Positions 37,613 to 45,838 of a stretch of DNA of 64,000 nucleotides are shown here, piece after piece (positions within the stretch are counted from its first letter, which is position 1; each line of letters starts with the position of its first letter). The notes under the pieces were generated by a model. That model had not been told where the DNA came from. It saw only the letters and a list, made by a program, of their open reading frames with translations, and searched no databases. The stretch is from Polluticoccus soli (GTDB lineage: Bacteria; Bacteroidota; Bacteroidia; Chitinophagales; Chitinophagaceae): contig NZ_JARJHT010000001.1 in NCBI RefSeq assembly GCF_029269745.1, forward strand, positions 1,116,001 to 1,180,000. Reading direction: 5' to 3'. A program made the translations under genes and the position numbers.

Positions 37613-37939
37613 ATGTCAGGTCACCGCTTCCCAAACGAAATGTCCGCGGTTCTGAAAGAAGAACTGGGACTTGCACTACCCGAAACAATTTCGCAAGACG
37701 AGATCGTGCAGCACCTGGCTAAAAAGATCGCTACACTACTAAAGGGCAACCAGGAAACTCTTTTCCAGATCATGTACCGGCTGGACGTATCGGAGAAGAA
37801 GCTAAACGCTGTGATAAGGGAACCAGACGCAGCCTTCAAAATAGCCTGGCTGGTGTACGAGCGCCAGCTGGAAAAATACCGCAGCCGCCAGCAGCACAAA
37901 GCCACAAAAAAAGACCCCGACAAAGACCTGGAATGGTGA
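37613..37939 (+). CDS. Conserved hypothetical protein, 108 aa
   Basis: A small helical, highly charged cytoplasmic protein without a signal peptide. Its middle part (LFQIMYRLDVSEKKLNAVI) and C-terminal part (KIAWLVYERQLEKYRSRQQ) are predicted helices. I do not recognise a named family, although short proteins with this type of C-terminal helix downstream of housekeeping genes occur in Bacteroidota. A second in-frame ATG at 37640 (MSAVLKEE) is a possible start. It is 35 bp after glyS on the same strand and may share its transcript. No function is proposed. Confidence 0.7.
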   Translation: MSGHRFPNEMSAVLKEELGLALPETISQDEIVQHLAKKIATLLKGNQETLFQIMYRLDVSEKKLNAVIREPDAAFKIAWLVYERQLEKYRSRQQHKATKKDPDKDLEW

Positions 37940-38023
37940 TGGATAAAGGGTTTTATAGATACTTTTTAGTAATTTCGTCTACTTCTGTTTACTAATCGTT
38001 TACCCCATATTGGCATTTTTCAA

Positions 38024-39070
38024 ATGAAGCGGATCATTATAGCAGGTTGCTCTCTATTCTTTATTACTGCAACGGCATTAACCGCCTGCAAGCCTGATCC
38101 TTCGCTCGGACCTGACCATAGTGGCGACATCGGTTTCGAAGTGCCTAAGGGCTGGCCGGCACCGGTTTACAATTTCCAGGGCAATACACTGACCAAAGAA
38201 GGTTTTGAGCTGGGTAAAAAGATATTTTTCGATCAAAGGCTTTCGCGAGATAATTCTACTGCATGCGGGAGCTGTCACCAGCCGTTTGCAGCGTTTGCGC
38301 ACCTCGATCACGACCTGAGCCACGGTATTAACAACCAGCTTGGCAACCGTAACTCTCCGCCTATTTTCAACATGAACTGGCATACCAGCTTCTTTTGGGA
38401 TGGCGGCGTGAACCACCTTGAAGTGCAACCCATTGGCCCTATACAGAACCCTGTGGAAATGGGTGAGCAGCTGGAACACGTAGTGGCAAAGCTGGCCGCA
38501 GATGCTGAATACAAAACAATGTTCAAGGCAGCATTTGGCGATGAGACCATCAACTCGCAGCGCATGCTGAAAGCACTGGCGCAGTTCATGGGATCAATGG
38601 TTTCCAGCAATTCAAAGTTTGATAAATACAGGCGAGGCGAAGCCGGCGGTGCTATGAACGAGAGTGAACTGAATGGCCTTGCTGTTTACCAGGATAAATG
38701 TGCGGGTTGTCATAAAGAACCGTTGTTCTCAGATTTCGAGTTCCGCAACAATGGGCTGGAGCCAAACGCACTCAACGACAGTGGCCGTGCACGTATCACG
38801 CACCTGCCGGGCGATATGCGCAAGTTCAAAACACCATCGCTGCGCAACCTGAAATACACACCGCCATATATGCACGATGGCAGATTCACGACGCTTGAGC
38901 AGGTGCTCGACCACTATGCAAGTGGCGTAAAACAATCGCCTACGCTTGACCCGATGCTGCAAAACGGCATACAGCTGACTACGCAGCAACGCACAGACTT
39001 GTTAGCGTTCCTAAATACCCTCAATGATGAGGAGTTCGTAAAAGATAAAAGATTCCAGGAACTGAAATAA
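38024..39070 (+). CDS. Di-haem cytochrome c peroxidase (CcpA/MauG family) lipoprotein
   Basis: A 348-aa periplasmic enzyme that reduces hydrogen peroxide with electrons from cytochromes or, in MauG relatives, oxidises protein residues. A lipoprotein signal peptide ends in a lipobox (LTAC, Cys at about 21). The two haem c sites are CGSCH at about 83-87 and CAGCH at about 228-232. The interdomain region includes NRNSPPIFNMNWHTSFFWDG, typical of the family, and the C-terminal domain has FKTPSLRNLKYTPPYMHDG. It stands alone and converges on the small lipoprotein at 39085, sharing a terminator with it. Confidence 0.92.
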   Translation: MKRIIIAGCSLFFITATALTACKPDPSLGPDHSGDIGFEVPKGWPAPVYNFQGNTLTKEGFELGKKIFFDQRLSRDNSTACGSCHQPFAAFAHLDHDLSHGINNQLGNRNSPPIFNMNWHTSFFWDGGVNHLEVQPIGPIQNPVEMGEQLEHVVAKLAADAEYKTMFKAAFGDETINSQRMLKALAQFMGSMVSSNSKFDKYRRGEAGGAMNESELNGLAVYQDKCAGCHKEPLFSDFEFRNNGLEPNALNDSGRARITHLPGDMRKFKTPSLRNLKYTPPYMHDGRFTTLEQVLDHYASGVKQSPTLDPMLQNGIQLTTQQRTDLLAFLNTLNDEEFVKDKRFQELK

Positions 39071-39108
39071 AATTGAAAAAGACCTTAATCAAGGTCTTTT
39101 TCAATTTT
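39069..39108. terminator. Bidirectional terminator shared by convergent genes
   Basis: Perfect 18-bp inverted repeat (AAAATTGAAAAAGACCTT and its complement, loop AATC). It begins at the peroxidase stop codon. On the other strand its stem encodes the last residues (KIEKDLD) and stop of the 39085 gene. Confidence 0.85.
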
Positions 39109-39396
39109 AGCTATTTCCACCACTTCAAACGTGGTGTTCACAGGATGTGTGTGACAAATTTCTTCCTGCCCGTTAGTATTGTATTTCACCTTTACATGCA
39201 TACCATTGCTCTGGAAAGCAGAAGGAATATATGCAGGACGCACCAGCTTTCCGTTCTCCAGCTTCAGCACGTACCCGCAACCATCTTGTGCGATATCGCC
39301 GGTATCTACAACCGTAGCTTTCACAAGATCTTTATCAGGATTACATGAAACCGCAAGTAACAGAATAAGCGCCGCGCCCGGTAAATATTTACGCAT
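39085..39396 (-). CDS. Small lipoprotein, 103 aa
   Basis: A lipoprotein signal MRKYLPGAALILLLAVSC with the lipid-modified Cys at about 18. The mature part is about 85 residues of beta-rich sequence (ATVVDTGDIAQDGCGYVLKL, GMHVKVKYNTNGQEEICH) with two further cysteines that could form a disulfide. I know no function for this type; similar short periplasmic lipoproteins are common in Bacteroidota. Its 3' end lies inside the hairpin shared with the convergent peroxidase gene, so the last seven codons double as a terminator stem. Confidence 0.8.
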   Translation of the reverse strand: MRKYLPGAALILLLAVSCNPDKDLVKATVVDTGDIAQDGCGYVLKLENGKLVRPAYIPSAFQSNGMHVKVKYNTNGQEEICHTHPVNTTFEVVEIAKIEKDLD

Positions 39397-39457
39397 GATC
39401 GGATGTTGAGATAAGTAAATTCAGGAATGAAAATACTAAAAACTTTTAAAGATGCAA

Positions 39458-40168
39458 TTATGCCGTGAACTTATATCCAATACCCCTTACCGAGTGAAAG
39501 TGCTTCGGATTGCGGCTATCGTGCTCAAAATGCTTCCGGAAGTTGAGTATGAAGTTGTCTATTGTACGCGTGGTTGGATATACGTTGTACCCCCATACCA
39601 CCTGTAAAATATGCTCGCGGCTCACCACTTCCCCTTCGTGTTCTACCAGTAATTTCAGCAGGGCAGCCTCTTTTTTGCTCAACTCCTGTGTCTTTCCGTT
39701 CACATCTATGCACTCGTGGGCGGCAAAATCTATCGTGCACCCGTCAAACTTATATACGTCGGGTACCGCATGCGGGTCTTTGATCTTTTTATTCTTCACT
39801 ATCAGCTTCTCTACCCGCAACAGCAGCTCTTCCAGGTTAAAAGGCTTGGTCATGTAGTCGTCGCCGCCTTTTTTCAGGCCTTCTACCCTGTCGGCGCCGG
39901 TATTGCGGGCAGAAAGGAACATAATAGGAACATCGTTGTGCTGCATCCTGATGGTCTCGCATACCGTGATTCCGTCCATGTCGGGCAGCATGATGTCGAG
40001 GATAATAAGGTCAAAGTACTCGTTCTTGACCATTTTGATGACTGATGGGCCGTTGTCTGCAGTGGTTATCTCATAACCTTCCAGTTCCAGGTTTAGTTTC
40101 AGGGCTTCACGAAGGCTTTCTTCATCTTCTACCACTAACAGTGAGGCTTTCTTAGCTTTTGTCGTCAT
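39458..40168 (-). CDS. OmpR/PhoB-family response regulator
   Basis: 236 aa from ATG 40168 (MTTKAKKASLLVVEDEESL), preferred over 40195 because the receiver domain starts immediately. The receiver domain has the acidic pair VVEDEE, the phospho-acceptor Asp in LIILDIMLPDMDG and the Lys in MTKPFNLEELLLR. The C-terminal winged helix (about 140-236) has LSKKEAALLKLLVEHEGEVV and TRTIDNFILNFRKHFE. It is a DNA-binding transcription factor controlled by phosphorylation. No sensor kinase is adjacent in the window, so its signal and targets are unknown. Confidence 0.93.
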   Translation of the reverse strand: MTTKAKKASLLVVEDEESLREALKLNLELEGYEITTADNGPSVIKMVKNEYFDLIILDIMLPDMDGITVCETIRMQHNDVPIMFLSARNTGADRVEGLKKGGDDYMTKPFNLEELLLRVEKLIVKNKKIKDPHAVPDVYKFDGCTIDFAAHECIDVNGKTQELSKKEAALLKLLVEHEGEVVSREHILQVVWGYNVYPTTRTIDNFILNFRKHFEHDSRNPKHFHSVRGIGYKFTA

Positions 40169-40311
40169 AAGTTTCGTGTTTTGGTTTCTAAACATAAAAA
40201 TAATGACAATTGATTATTGCCTCCAAGCTAGACTGTAGATATGGTTTTCGCATGACAATTAGGGCATTCCTTAATATGAATTATCACTAATGCGTAAATA
40301 TTCTGCAGGCT

Positions 40312-40343
40312 TTTTGGTCATTGCTTAATAATACATACCTTTG
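40312..40343 (+). promoter_or_regulatory. Promoter of tRNA-Leu
   Basis: A -33 TTTTG element at 40312-40316, 19 nt, then the -7 box TACCTTTG at 40336-40343, full consensus and spacing for the Bacteroidota primary sigma factor. The expected start falls just before the tRNA at 40355. Confidence 0.8.
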
Positions 40344-40354
40344 CCGTCCTTTAT

Positions 40355-40439
40355 GCGGGTGTGGTGAAATTGGTAGACACGCTAGACTTAGGATCTAGTG
40401 CCGCGAGGCTTGGGGGTTCGAGTCCCTCCACCCGCACCA
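40355..40439 (+). tRNA. tRNA-Leu (anticodon TAG)
   Basis: An 85-nt class II tRNA with acceptor stem GCGGGTG / CACCCGC, discriminator A and an encoded CCA at 40437-40439. The anticodon stem CTAGA / TCTAG encloses the loop CTTAGGA, so the anticodon is TAG and it reads CUA/CUN leucine codons. A long variable arm and a TTCGAGT T-loop are present. Confidence 0.97.
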
Positions 40440-40453
40440 CAAATAACAACAAC

Positions 40454-40478
40454 AGCCGGTCGATGATCGGCTTTTTTT
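40454..40478 (+). terminator. Terminator between tRNA-Leu and tig
   Basis: Stem AGCCGGTC / GATCGGCT (one G-T pair) with a 3-nt loop, followed by TTTTTTT. It separates the tRNA transcript from tig, starting 15 nt after the tRNA. Confidence 0.8.
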
Positions 40479-40499
40479 AAACTTTAAAAAGCTATATAA

Positions 40500-41885
40500 A
40501 TGGCTACGGTAACACGTGAAAATATCGGCAACCTGCACGAAAAGATCACCGTAAAACTTGCTAAGGAAGATTACCTCCCCTCTTTCGAAAAATCTCTGAA
40601 ACAATACGCCAAAACTGCTAACGTACCGGGTTTCCGTAAGGGTATGGTGCCTGCAGGCATGGTAAAGAAAATGTACGGCCAGTCTATCTTCAGCGATGAA
40701 GTACTGCGTACTGCCGGCAGCAAGCTGGAAGATTACCTGAAGAACGAAAAGGTAGCCATCTTCGCTCAGCCAATGGTAATGCCTAGCGAAACGCCAATAC
40801 GCCTGGATATGAATGCTCCAAGCGATGTTGACTTCACTTTCGAGATCGGTCTGAAGCCTGACTTCGAGATCGCTCCGCTGAAAGGCAAACCAGCGCTGAC
40901 CAAATACAAAGTAGCTGTATCAGACAAAATGCTGGAAGATGAGATCGAGCGCGTAAAACGTCGCTACGGTAAAGCCGAAGACCAGGAGTCTGTAACAAAC
41001 AAAGACAACATCATCTACTGCAAATACGAAGCTTGCGATGCTGATGGCAACGTACTGCCTGAGGCCAACATGGTAGAAGACACTGCACTGCTGGAAAAAT
41101 ACCCTGCTAAACTGCAAGATATGCTGATGGGCAAAAAAGCTGAGGACACCCTGGTTATCCAGCCTGCAAGCGTTTGCACTGAAGAAGAACTGGCTGGCTT
41201 CATGAAAGACCCGCTGAAACAAGGTGTAGAAGCTGCCAACAACTACTACAAACTGACGCTGACCAAAGTAGCACAGCTGATACCTGCTGAACTAGGTGAA
41301 GCACTGTACTCACAGTTGTTCCCTAACGACGAGATCAAAGACGAAGCTGCTTTCAAAGAGCGCATCCGCACTGAGCTGAGCCGCGAATACGACCGCATCA
41401 GCAACGAGCGTCTGCACAACGAAATATACGAACTGCTGGTACACCAGACTCCGCTGCAACTGCCTGTTGACTTCCTGAAACGTTGGATGCGTGAAGGTGG
41501 CGACAAGCCAAAGAGCGAAGCTGATGTAGAAAAAGAATTCGGCGGCTTTGATCACCAGCTGCGCTGGACGCTGATATCAGACAAACTGATCCAGGACAAC
41601 GACATCAACGTTACCCGCGAAGAAGTACTGGAAGATCTCAAAGGTCGCGTACTGGCTTACTTCGGTATGAGCGTTGAAGATGCAGCTGATGCACCATGGC
41701 TGGACGGCTATATGCAGAAAGTGCTGAAAGACGACAAAACAATGGATGAGACTTACCGTCGTATCCTGTTCGACAGGTTGTTCAAACACCTGGAAGGACA
41801 ATTCAGCCTGGCTGAGCAAGAAATATCAGAAGAAGAGTTCTTCAAACTTCCTGATGCACACGCTGCTCACCACCATCATCACTAG
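40500..41885 (+). CDS. tig: Trigger factor
   Basis: A 461-aa ribosome-bound chaperone that receives nascent chains. The N-terminal ribosome-binding domain (about 1-110) has the tail motif region PGFRKGMVPAGMVKKMYGQ. The central part is degenerate relative to the FKBP peptidyl-prolyl isomerase domain (about 150-240), as is usual in Bacteroidota. The helical C-terminal arm runs from about 250 to 440. The protein ends DAHAAHHHHH, a natural five-histidine tail. The start is 22 bp after the tRNA terminator. It is followed by a strong terminator at 41907. Confidence 0.9.
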   Translation: MATVTRENIGNLHEKITVKLAKEDYLPSFEKSLKQYAKTANVPGFRKGMVPAGMVKKMYGQSIFSDEVLRTAGSKLEDYLKNEKVAIFAQPMVMPSETPIRLDMNAPSDVDFTFEIGLKPDFEIAPLKGKPALTKYKVAVSDKMLEDEIERVKRRYGKAEDQESVTNKDNIIYCKYEACDADGNVLPEANMVEDTALLEKYPAKLQDMLMGKKAEDTLVIQPASVCTEEELAGFMKDPLKQGVEAANNYYKLTLTKVAQLIPAELGEALYSQLFPNDEIKDEAAFKERIRTELSREYDRISNERLHNEIYELLVHQTPLQLPVDFLKRWMREGGDKPKSEADVEKEFGGFDHQLRWTLISDKLIQDNDINVTREEVLEDLKGRVLAYFGMSVEDAADAPWLDGYMQKVLKDDKTMDETYRRILFDRLFKHLEGQFSLAEQEISEEEFFKLPDAHAAHHHHH

Positions 41886-41906
41886 TAGGTTCACTCCTAA
41901 ACATAC

Positions 41907-41931
41907 AAAAGCCCCGCATTGCGGGGCTTTT
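41907..41931. terminator. Terminator between tig and a convergent lipoprotein gene
   Basis: Perfect stem AAAAGCCCCGC / GCGGGGCTTTT with a 3-nt loop and T-runs on both strands. It serves tig and probably the minus-strand gene ending at 41935. Confidence 0.88.
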
Positions 41932-41934
41932 CTT

Positions 41935-42447
41935 TTATCGGTTCTTCTTCTTAAAGTTGAATTCTTCTTTCGCGTCCTGCCCGCCCTGCTTGCCTTCTAT
42001 TCGTGCATACAGCGTGCTATCCGATGTTCGTTTATAAATGATGCGTTGCGGGAAGTCGTGTTCGGGATTTTCGAAAACCGCTTCATTGTCTACGATCTTC
42101 GTTTCTTTAAACAACACCGGTTGAGCGTTGTTCTGATTAGCTACTGTTGGAATATACCACAGTTCATCACCACGTTGCTCCAGCCGAAGCTTTTCCGAAA
42201 ACATCACATCCCCATTGTTAGTTGTAAACGTGCCTTCTCCTATATAGGATGTGTCTGTTTCTTCCTGCCACTTCTCAACGAAAACGCCGTTGGGCATTTC
42301 CTTTACCCATTCCCCGAGCATCCAGCGCACATTATTGATGCGGCGATCTATAACATGCTCCTCAGTTCCCGAAGCGGTTTGTGCGATCTCATCAGAACAG
42401 GCTGTAAGCAGCAATACCGGTAACAACAGGGGTAGTAGTCGTTTCAT
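41935..42447 (-). CDS. DUF6265-like lipoprotein
   Basis: 170 aa. Lipoprotein signal MKRLLPLLLPVLLLTAC with the lipobox LTAC. The mature domain begins INNVRWMLGEWVKEM and includes VFVEKWQEETDTSYIGEGTF and the strongly conserved-looking FENPEHDFPQRIIYKR near residue 130. These match the DUF6265 family, a calycin-like beta-barrel fold of unknown function. It is probably periplasmic and membrane-anchored. It is a single gene, convergent with tig, and shares the bidirectional terminator. Confidence 0.75.
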   Translation of the reverse strand: MKRLLPLLLPVLLLTACSDEIAQTASGTEEHVIDRRINNVRWMLGEWVKEMPNGVFVEKWQEETDTSYIGEGTFTTNNGDVMFSEKLRLEQRGDELWYIPTVANQNNAQPVLFKETKIVDNEAVFENPEHDFPQRIIYKRTSDSTLYARIEGKQGGQDAKEEFNFKKKNR

Positions 42448-42559
42448 GATTTTTTGATTTCAAGGATAATAATAAACAGTCTCGGCTTTAACGCTAAAAT
42501 TAACACATACCACTTACCGCTGGTATAGTTTTTACTCCCTCTCTCGCAGTGAAATTTGG

Positions 42560-42829
42560 ATGATCATGGGCGTGTTAGCGTGGATAATTTTCGGACTTAT
42601 AGCAGGACTTATTGCCAAAGCAATTCATCCAGGCAAAGATCCGGGTGGTTGGATCCTGACGATCATTATCGGTATCATAGGTGCGGTAATAGGTGGATGG
42701 ATCGGTATGGCGCTGGGTTGGGGAGATGTGAATGGATTTTCTTTCCGCAGCTTTCTGCTGGCCATAGGTGGTTCTATACTCCTGCTGGTGATTCTGAGAA
42801 TGATCAGAGGAAAAGACGTAGTGCATTAA
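42560..42829 (+). CDS. GlsB/YeaQ/YmgE family small membrane protein
   Basis: An 89-aa glycine-rich protein with three predicted transmembrane segments: VLAWIIFGLIAGLIAKAI, then ILTIIIGIIGAVIGGWIGMA, then FRSFLLAIGGSILLLVIL. PGKDPGGW lies between the first two, the hallmark of the transglycosylase-associated/GlsB family. Members are often stress-induced; the molecular function is unclear. A second ATG at 42566 (MGVLAW) is also possible. Confidence 0.88.
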   Translation: MIMGVLAWIIFGLIAGLIAKAIHPGKDPGGWILTIIIGIIGAVIGGWIGMALGWGDVNGFSFRSFLLAIGGSILLLVILRMIRGKDVVH

Positions 42830-42935
42830 GACATTGGATAGTTGACCGCTATGAATAATAGCGTTTGTTTGATGGGGCAACATGGTTAGTTGCCCCTATC
42901 GCTTTATAGCAGCACAACGATGGCATACATTTTTG

Positions 42936-43202
42936 ATGAGTCAGCTTATGCATATCGACAGACTTATAGAACAGACGCGCGACATAGTAAAAACACAATA
43001 CGAAGGCATGGAACGACTCTCGATGGAAGAAAGCGACCCTGCCATACTCAAAGACGACTTGTTTGAAAAACTACAGGCTTTTATTCCCGGCATGACCAAA
43101 GACGACATGACGATATTGTACCGCGAGCTGCAGATGAGCGGCGATATCACACTCGTCTCCAATGATACGGTTACGTTCTCAAAAAAATTTATCGGGAAAT
43201 AA
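42936..43202 (+). CDS. Hypothetical protein, 88 aa
   Basis: Start taken at 42936 (MSQLMHIDRLIEQTRDIVKT) rather than 42882, because the first 18 codons of the longer frame look non-coding. It is a small, acidic, helical protein without signal peptide or membrane segment; it contains DPAILKDDLFEKLQAFIPGM and ends with short strands SGDITLVSNDTVTFSKKF. I do not recognise a family. Its stop codon abuts the convergent cobalamin adenosyltransferase gene with no gap, so no intergenic terminator separates them. Confidence 0.6.
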   Translation: MSQLMHIDRLIEQTRDIVKTQYEGMERLSMEESDPAILKDDLFEKLQAFIPGMTKDDMTILYRELQMSGDITLVSNDTVTFSKKFIGK

Positions 43203-43763
43203 TTACACCCTTGCGCGCCACGGCAGATCTTCCACACCATTGATGTGGGCGATATAACGTGCCAGCACAAACAGGAAATCCGACAGACGGTTCAGGTATT
43301 GTATGATCAGTTCTGGTATTACTTCCTCATCTTGCTGCATGTGGACGCAAATACGCTCTGCCCTGCGGCATATACAACGCGCCACGTGGCAAGTAGAAGC
43401 TGCAAATTGTCCACTTGGTATAATGAACGAACGCATTTCTGGCAGCACTTCATTCATCTCGTCTATACGCTGCTCCAGCCAGCTCACGTCTTCTGCATGC
43501 ACATCCGGCAATTTCATCTTTACTTCCTTATCAGGATTGGTAGCCAGCACAGAACCAACAGTAAATAGCCTGTCCTGTATCTCGCGCAGCCAGCCGCTTA
43601 TTTTTTCGTTGGCCGCAGTATCATTCACCATACCAAGGTAGGAGTTCAGTTCATCAACCGTACCGTATGCTTCTATGCGTATGTGACTCTTAGGCACACG
43701 CACGCCGCCTATAAGACTGGTGCTGCCCTTATCGCCTGTTTTAGTGTATATCTTGAATGCCAT
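43203..43763 (-). CDS. Cob(I)yrinic acid a,c-diamide adenosyltransferase, PduO type
   Basis: A 186-aa cytosolic ATP:corrinoid adenosyltransferase that makes adenosylcobalamin, the cofactor of methylmalonyl-CoA mutase and similar enzymes. The N-terminal ATP-binding stretch is KIYTKTGDKGSTSLIGG. A central region has AYGTVDELNSYLGMV. The corrinoid-site motif CHVARCICRRAERICVHM is near residue 125. The length and order are those of the trimeric PduO/MMAB family. No cobalamin riboswitch is visible upstream. It is followed on the same strand upstream by the ABC ATPase (10 bp gap), so the two may be co-transcribed. Confidence 0.92.
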   Translation of the reverse strand: MAFKIYTKTGDKGSTSLIGGVRVPKSHIRIEAYGTVDELNSYLGMVNDTAANEKISGWLREIQDRLFTVGSVLATNPDKEVKMKLPDVHAEDVSWLEQRIDEMNEVLPEMRSFIIPSGQFAASTCHVARCICRRAERICVHMQQDEEVIPELIIQYLNRLSDFLFVLARYIAHINGVEDLPWRARV

Positions 43764-43773
43764 CGAATGTTGT

Positions 43774-44481
43774 TTAAGTAAGTTTTTCTTTCGTCATTTC
43801 ATGCCGCTTATCACTCTCCACCACACCGTCTCTTATCCTCACTATGCGGTGGGTATAGTTCGCTATATCTTCTTCGTGCGTTACCAACACTACTGTGTTA
43901 CCACTCGATTGTATCTGGCTGAACAACTCCATGATCTCTACCGATGTTTTGGTATCGAGGTTACCCGTAGGTTCATCGGCCAATATCAACGATGGATTAT
44001 TGATGAGCGCTCTTGCAATGGCCACACGCTGGCTTTGTCCACCAGATAGTTCATTGGGTTTGTGGTGCGCGCGCTCTGCCAGTCCTACTTTGTTCAGCAT
44101 CTCCCTCGCCCTGTCTTCACGTTCTTTCTTGCCCACTCCTGCATATATCAGTGGTAGTGCTACATTCTCCCATGCCGTCAGCCTGGGCAGCAGGTTGAAC
44201 TGCTGGAACACGAAACCGATCTCATTGTTGCGGGCATCTGCCAGCTCATCGTCATCCATCCTGCTCACGTCCTTGCCATTCAGTACATATTGCCCGGCGG
44301 TTGGTGTATCCAGGCATCCTATGATGTTCATCAGGGTCGACTTGCCCGAACCCGAGGGCCCCATCAGTGCCACATATTCGTTCTGGGAGATGAGCAGGTC
44401 GATGCCTTTCAGTACCGGCAATTCCTGCCGACCGAGAAAATAACTCTTCCTGATATCGGCCAGGCGGATGATCTCTTTCAT
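43774..44481 (-). CDS. ABC transporter ATP-binding protein, MacB/LolD type
   Basis: About 235 aa from ATG 44481 ([17 protein letters not shown]); ATG 44499 is an alternative. Walker A is [12 protein letters not shown], the signature is [15 protein letters not shown], Walker B is [12 protein letters not shown] and the H-loop is VLVTHEE. This subfamily powers MacB-type efflux, LolCDE lipoprotein release or FtsE-like systems. No permease is adjacent, so the partner must be encoded elsewhere. Ten bp downstream is the cobalamin adenosyltransferase gene. Confidence 0.9.
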   Translation of the reverse strand: MKEIIRLADIRKSYFLGRQELPVLKGIDLLISQNEYVALMGPSGSGKSTLMNIIGCLDTPTAGQYVLNGKDVSRMDDDELADARNNEIGFVFQQFNLLPRLTAWENVALPLIYAGVGKKEREDRAREMLNKVGLAERAHHKPNELSGGQSQRVAIARALINNPSLILADEPTGNLDTKTSVEIMELFSQIQSSGNTVVLVTHEEDIANYTHRIVRIRDGVVESDKRHEMTKEKLT

Positions 44482-44549
44482 TTCGGATTTAAGGTACAAT
44501 TACAGCACCGTTTTCAAAAATACAGATAATTTTACCGCCACTGTTTTAT

Positions 44550-45365
44550 ATGGTTCGCTTCCCCAATTGCAAGATCAATCTTGGCCTCTACATCACCAAC
44601 CGCCATGCCGATGGTTACCACGACCTCGAAACGGTATTCTACCCTGTTCCTTTCCGCGATGCATTAGAAATAGTGCCTGCGAAGGACAAAGCATCTATCC
44701 ACCTGAGTGGGCGCACGGTGGCGGGAGACAGCACAGACAATCTTGTCTGGAAAGCGTACCAGATGCTGAAGGAAAAATTTCCACAGCAGGTTGGCGAGCT
44801 GGACATCTACCTGCACAAAGCAATACCCATGGGTGCGGGACTCGGTGGCGGTTCTGCCGATGGCGCTTTCATGCTGCAACTGCTCAGCGATCATTTCAAA
44901 ATCGGATTGACCGATGCTCAACTGGTGGATACCGCCCTGCAGCTTGGCAGCGATTGCCCTTTCTTCATCTACAACACACCGCAGTTTGCCAAAGGCCGTG
45001 GTGAGCAGATGACACCCATCAATTTGGATCTGTCGGGCTTTAGCTTATTGCTTATTTGCCCCTCGGTTCACGTATCAACAGGCAAGGCATTCCAGATGAT
45101 CACACCTCGCCCTGCTCCTTTCGACTTACGGGAACTGGATAAGCTCCCTGTTATTGAATGGAAGGATAACATCACCAACGATTTTGAAGCGCCGATTTTT
45201 GAGCAGCACCCCGAACTGGCAGCTATCAAACAACAATTATACACGGGCGGCGCTGTTTATGCCTCTATGAGTGGCAGTGGCAGCACTATCTTTGGTCTGT
45301 TTCCTAAAGGGAGGAAGACCGGGATCATTACTTCGCTGGATTACGAAAGCTTTTATGTGGAATAG
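44550..45365 (+). CDS. ispE: 4-diphosphocytidyl-2-C-methyl-D-erythritol kinase
   Basis: A 271-aa GHMP kinase of the MEP isoprenoid pathway that phosphorylates CDP-methylerythritol. The start MVRFPNCKINLGLYITNR and the ATP loop PMGAGLGGGSADGAF at about 91-105 are diagnostic. ASMSGSGSTIFGLF near the C-terminus is the third GHMP motif. It is divergent from the ABC ATPase gene. Dxs, the first enzyme of the same pathway, is encoded at 53.0 kb. The next gene starts 13 bp downstream. Confidence 0.95.
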   Translation: MVRFPNCKINLGLYITNRHADGYHDLETVFYPVPFRDALEIVPAKDKASIHLSGRTVAGDSTDNLVWKAYQMLKEKFPQQVGELDIYLHKAIPMGAGLGGGSADGAFMLQLLSDHFKIGLTDAQLVDTALQLGSDCPFFIYNTPQFAKGRGEQMTPINLDLSGFSLLLICPSVHVSTGKAFQMITPRPAPFDLRELDKLPVIEWKDNITNDFEAPIFEQHPELAAIKQQLYTGGAVYASMSGSGSTIFGLFPKGRKTGIITSLDYESFYVE

Positions 45366-45378
45366 GATATACCCAAGC

Positions 45379-45783
45379 ATGAGATATTTTCTTTTGATCG
45401 CACTCGCATTTTACTTTAATGCTGCTTCAGGGCAAGAAATAAAAGGCAGCTTTAAACTTCAGAGAATCGACTCATCGCTTTTGGATAATGATGGCTATTA
45501 CCTGTTAGAGTTTAAGAAAAGGTCTGCCCGCTATTATTTCCTTTCAAAGAAAAGCAGCTCTGTGAACGGTGAGCTCATCCAAATAGGTAAGAAGTATAAA
45601 CTTACAGCCGCAGAAATGATAGACTATGTTAATGCTGGAGGACTGCATGTAACTATCGCTGGAAGATGGTTTGTAATATTTGGTGAAAATAGCAGACCGA
45701 TACTAGATCTAAAAGCTGGAGAGTACCTTTACTCTACGAATTGCATTAGCGGATTATATTTCGTCTGCGAAAAGAATAAATAA
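45379..45783 (+). CDS. Secreted hypothetical protein, 134 aa
   Basis: Start at 45379 (MRYFLLIALAFYFNAASGQ), because this gives a signal peptide; the longer frame from 45271 overlaps ispE. The mature part of about 115 residues is beta-rich and basic (LLEFKKRSARYYFLSKKSS, LHVTIAGRWFVIFGE) and has two cysteines near the end (TNCISGLYFVCEKN). No family is recognised. It lies 13 bp after ispE and ends at the terminator at 45784. Confidence 0.65.
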   Translation: MRYFLLIALAFYFNAASGQEIKGSFKLQRIDSSLLDNDGYYLLEFKKRSARYYFLSKKSSSVNGELIQIGKKYKLTAAEMIDYVNAGGLHVTIAGRWFVIFGENSRPILDLKAGEYLYSTNCISGLYFVCEKNK

Positions 45784-45823
45784 AATAAAGAAGCCGCTGT
45801 CAAAAGACAGCGGCTTCTTTATT
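45784..45823. terminator. Bidirectional terminator between the secreted protein and T9SS protein D
   Basis: Perfect inverted repeat with arms AATAAAGAAGCCGCTGTC and its complement and loop AAAA. Its GCCGCTGTC/GACAGCGGC core recurs in the terminator at 47404-47445. Confidence 0.88.
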
Positions 45824-45838
45824 CATCTCTCTAACGCA

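Noticed and set aside
41746-42423. 225-aa plus-strand frame
   Set aside because: It overlaps the end of tig and the antisense of the DUF6265-like lipoprotein and passes through a strong terminator.
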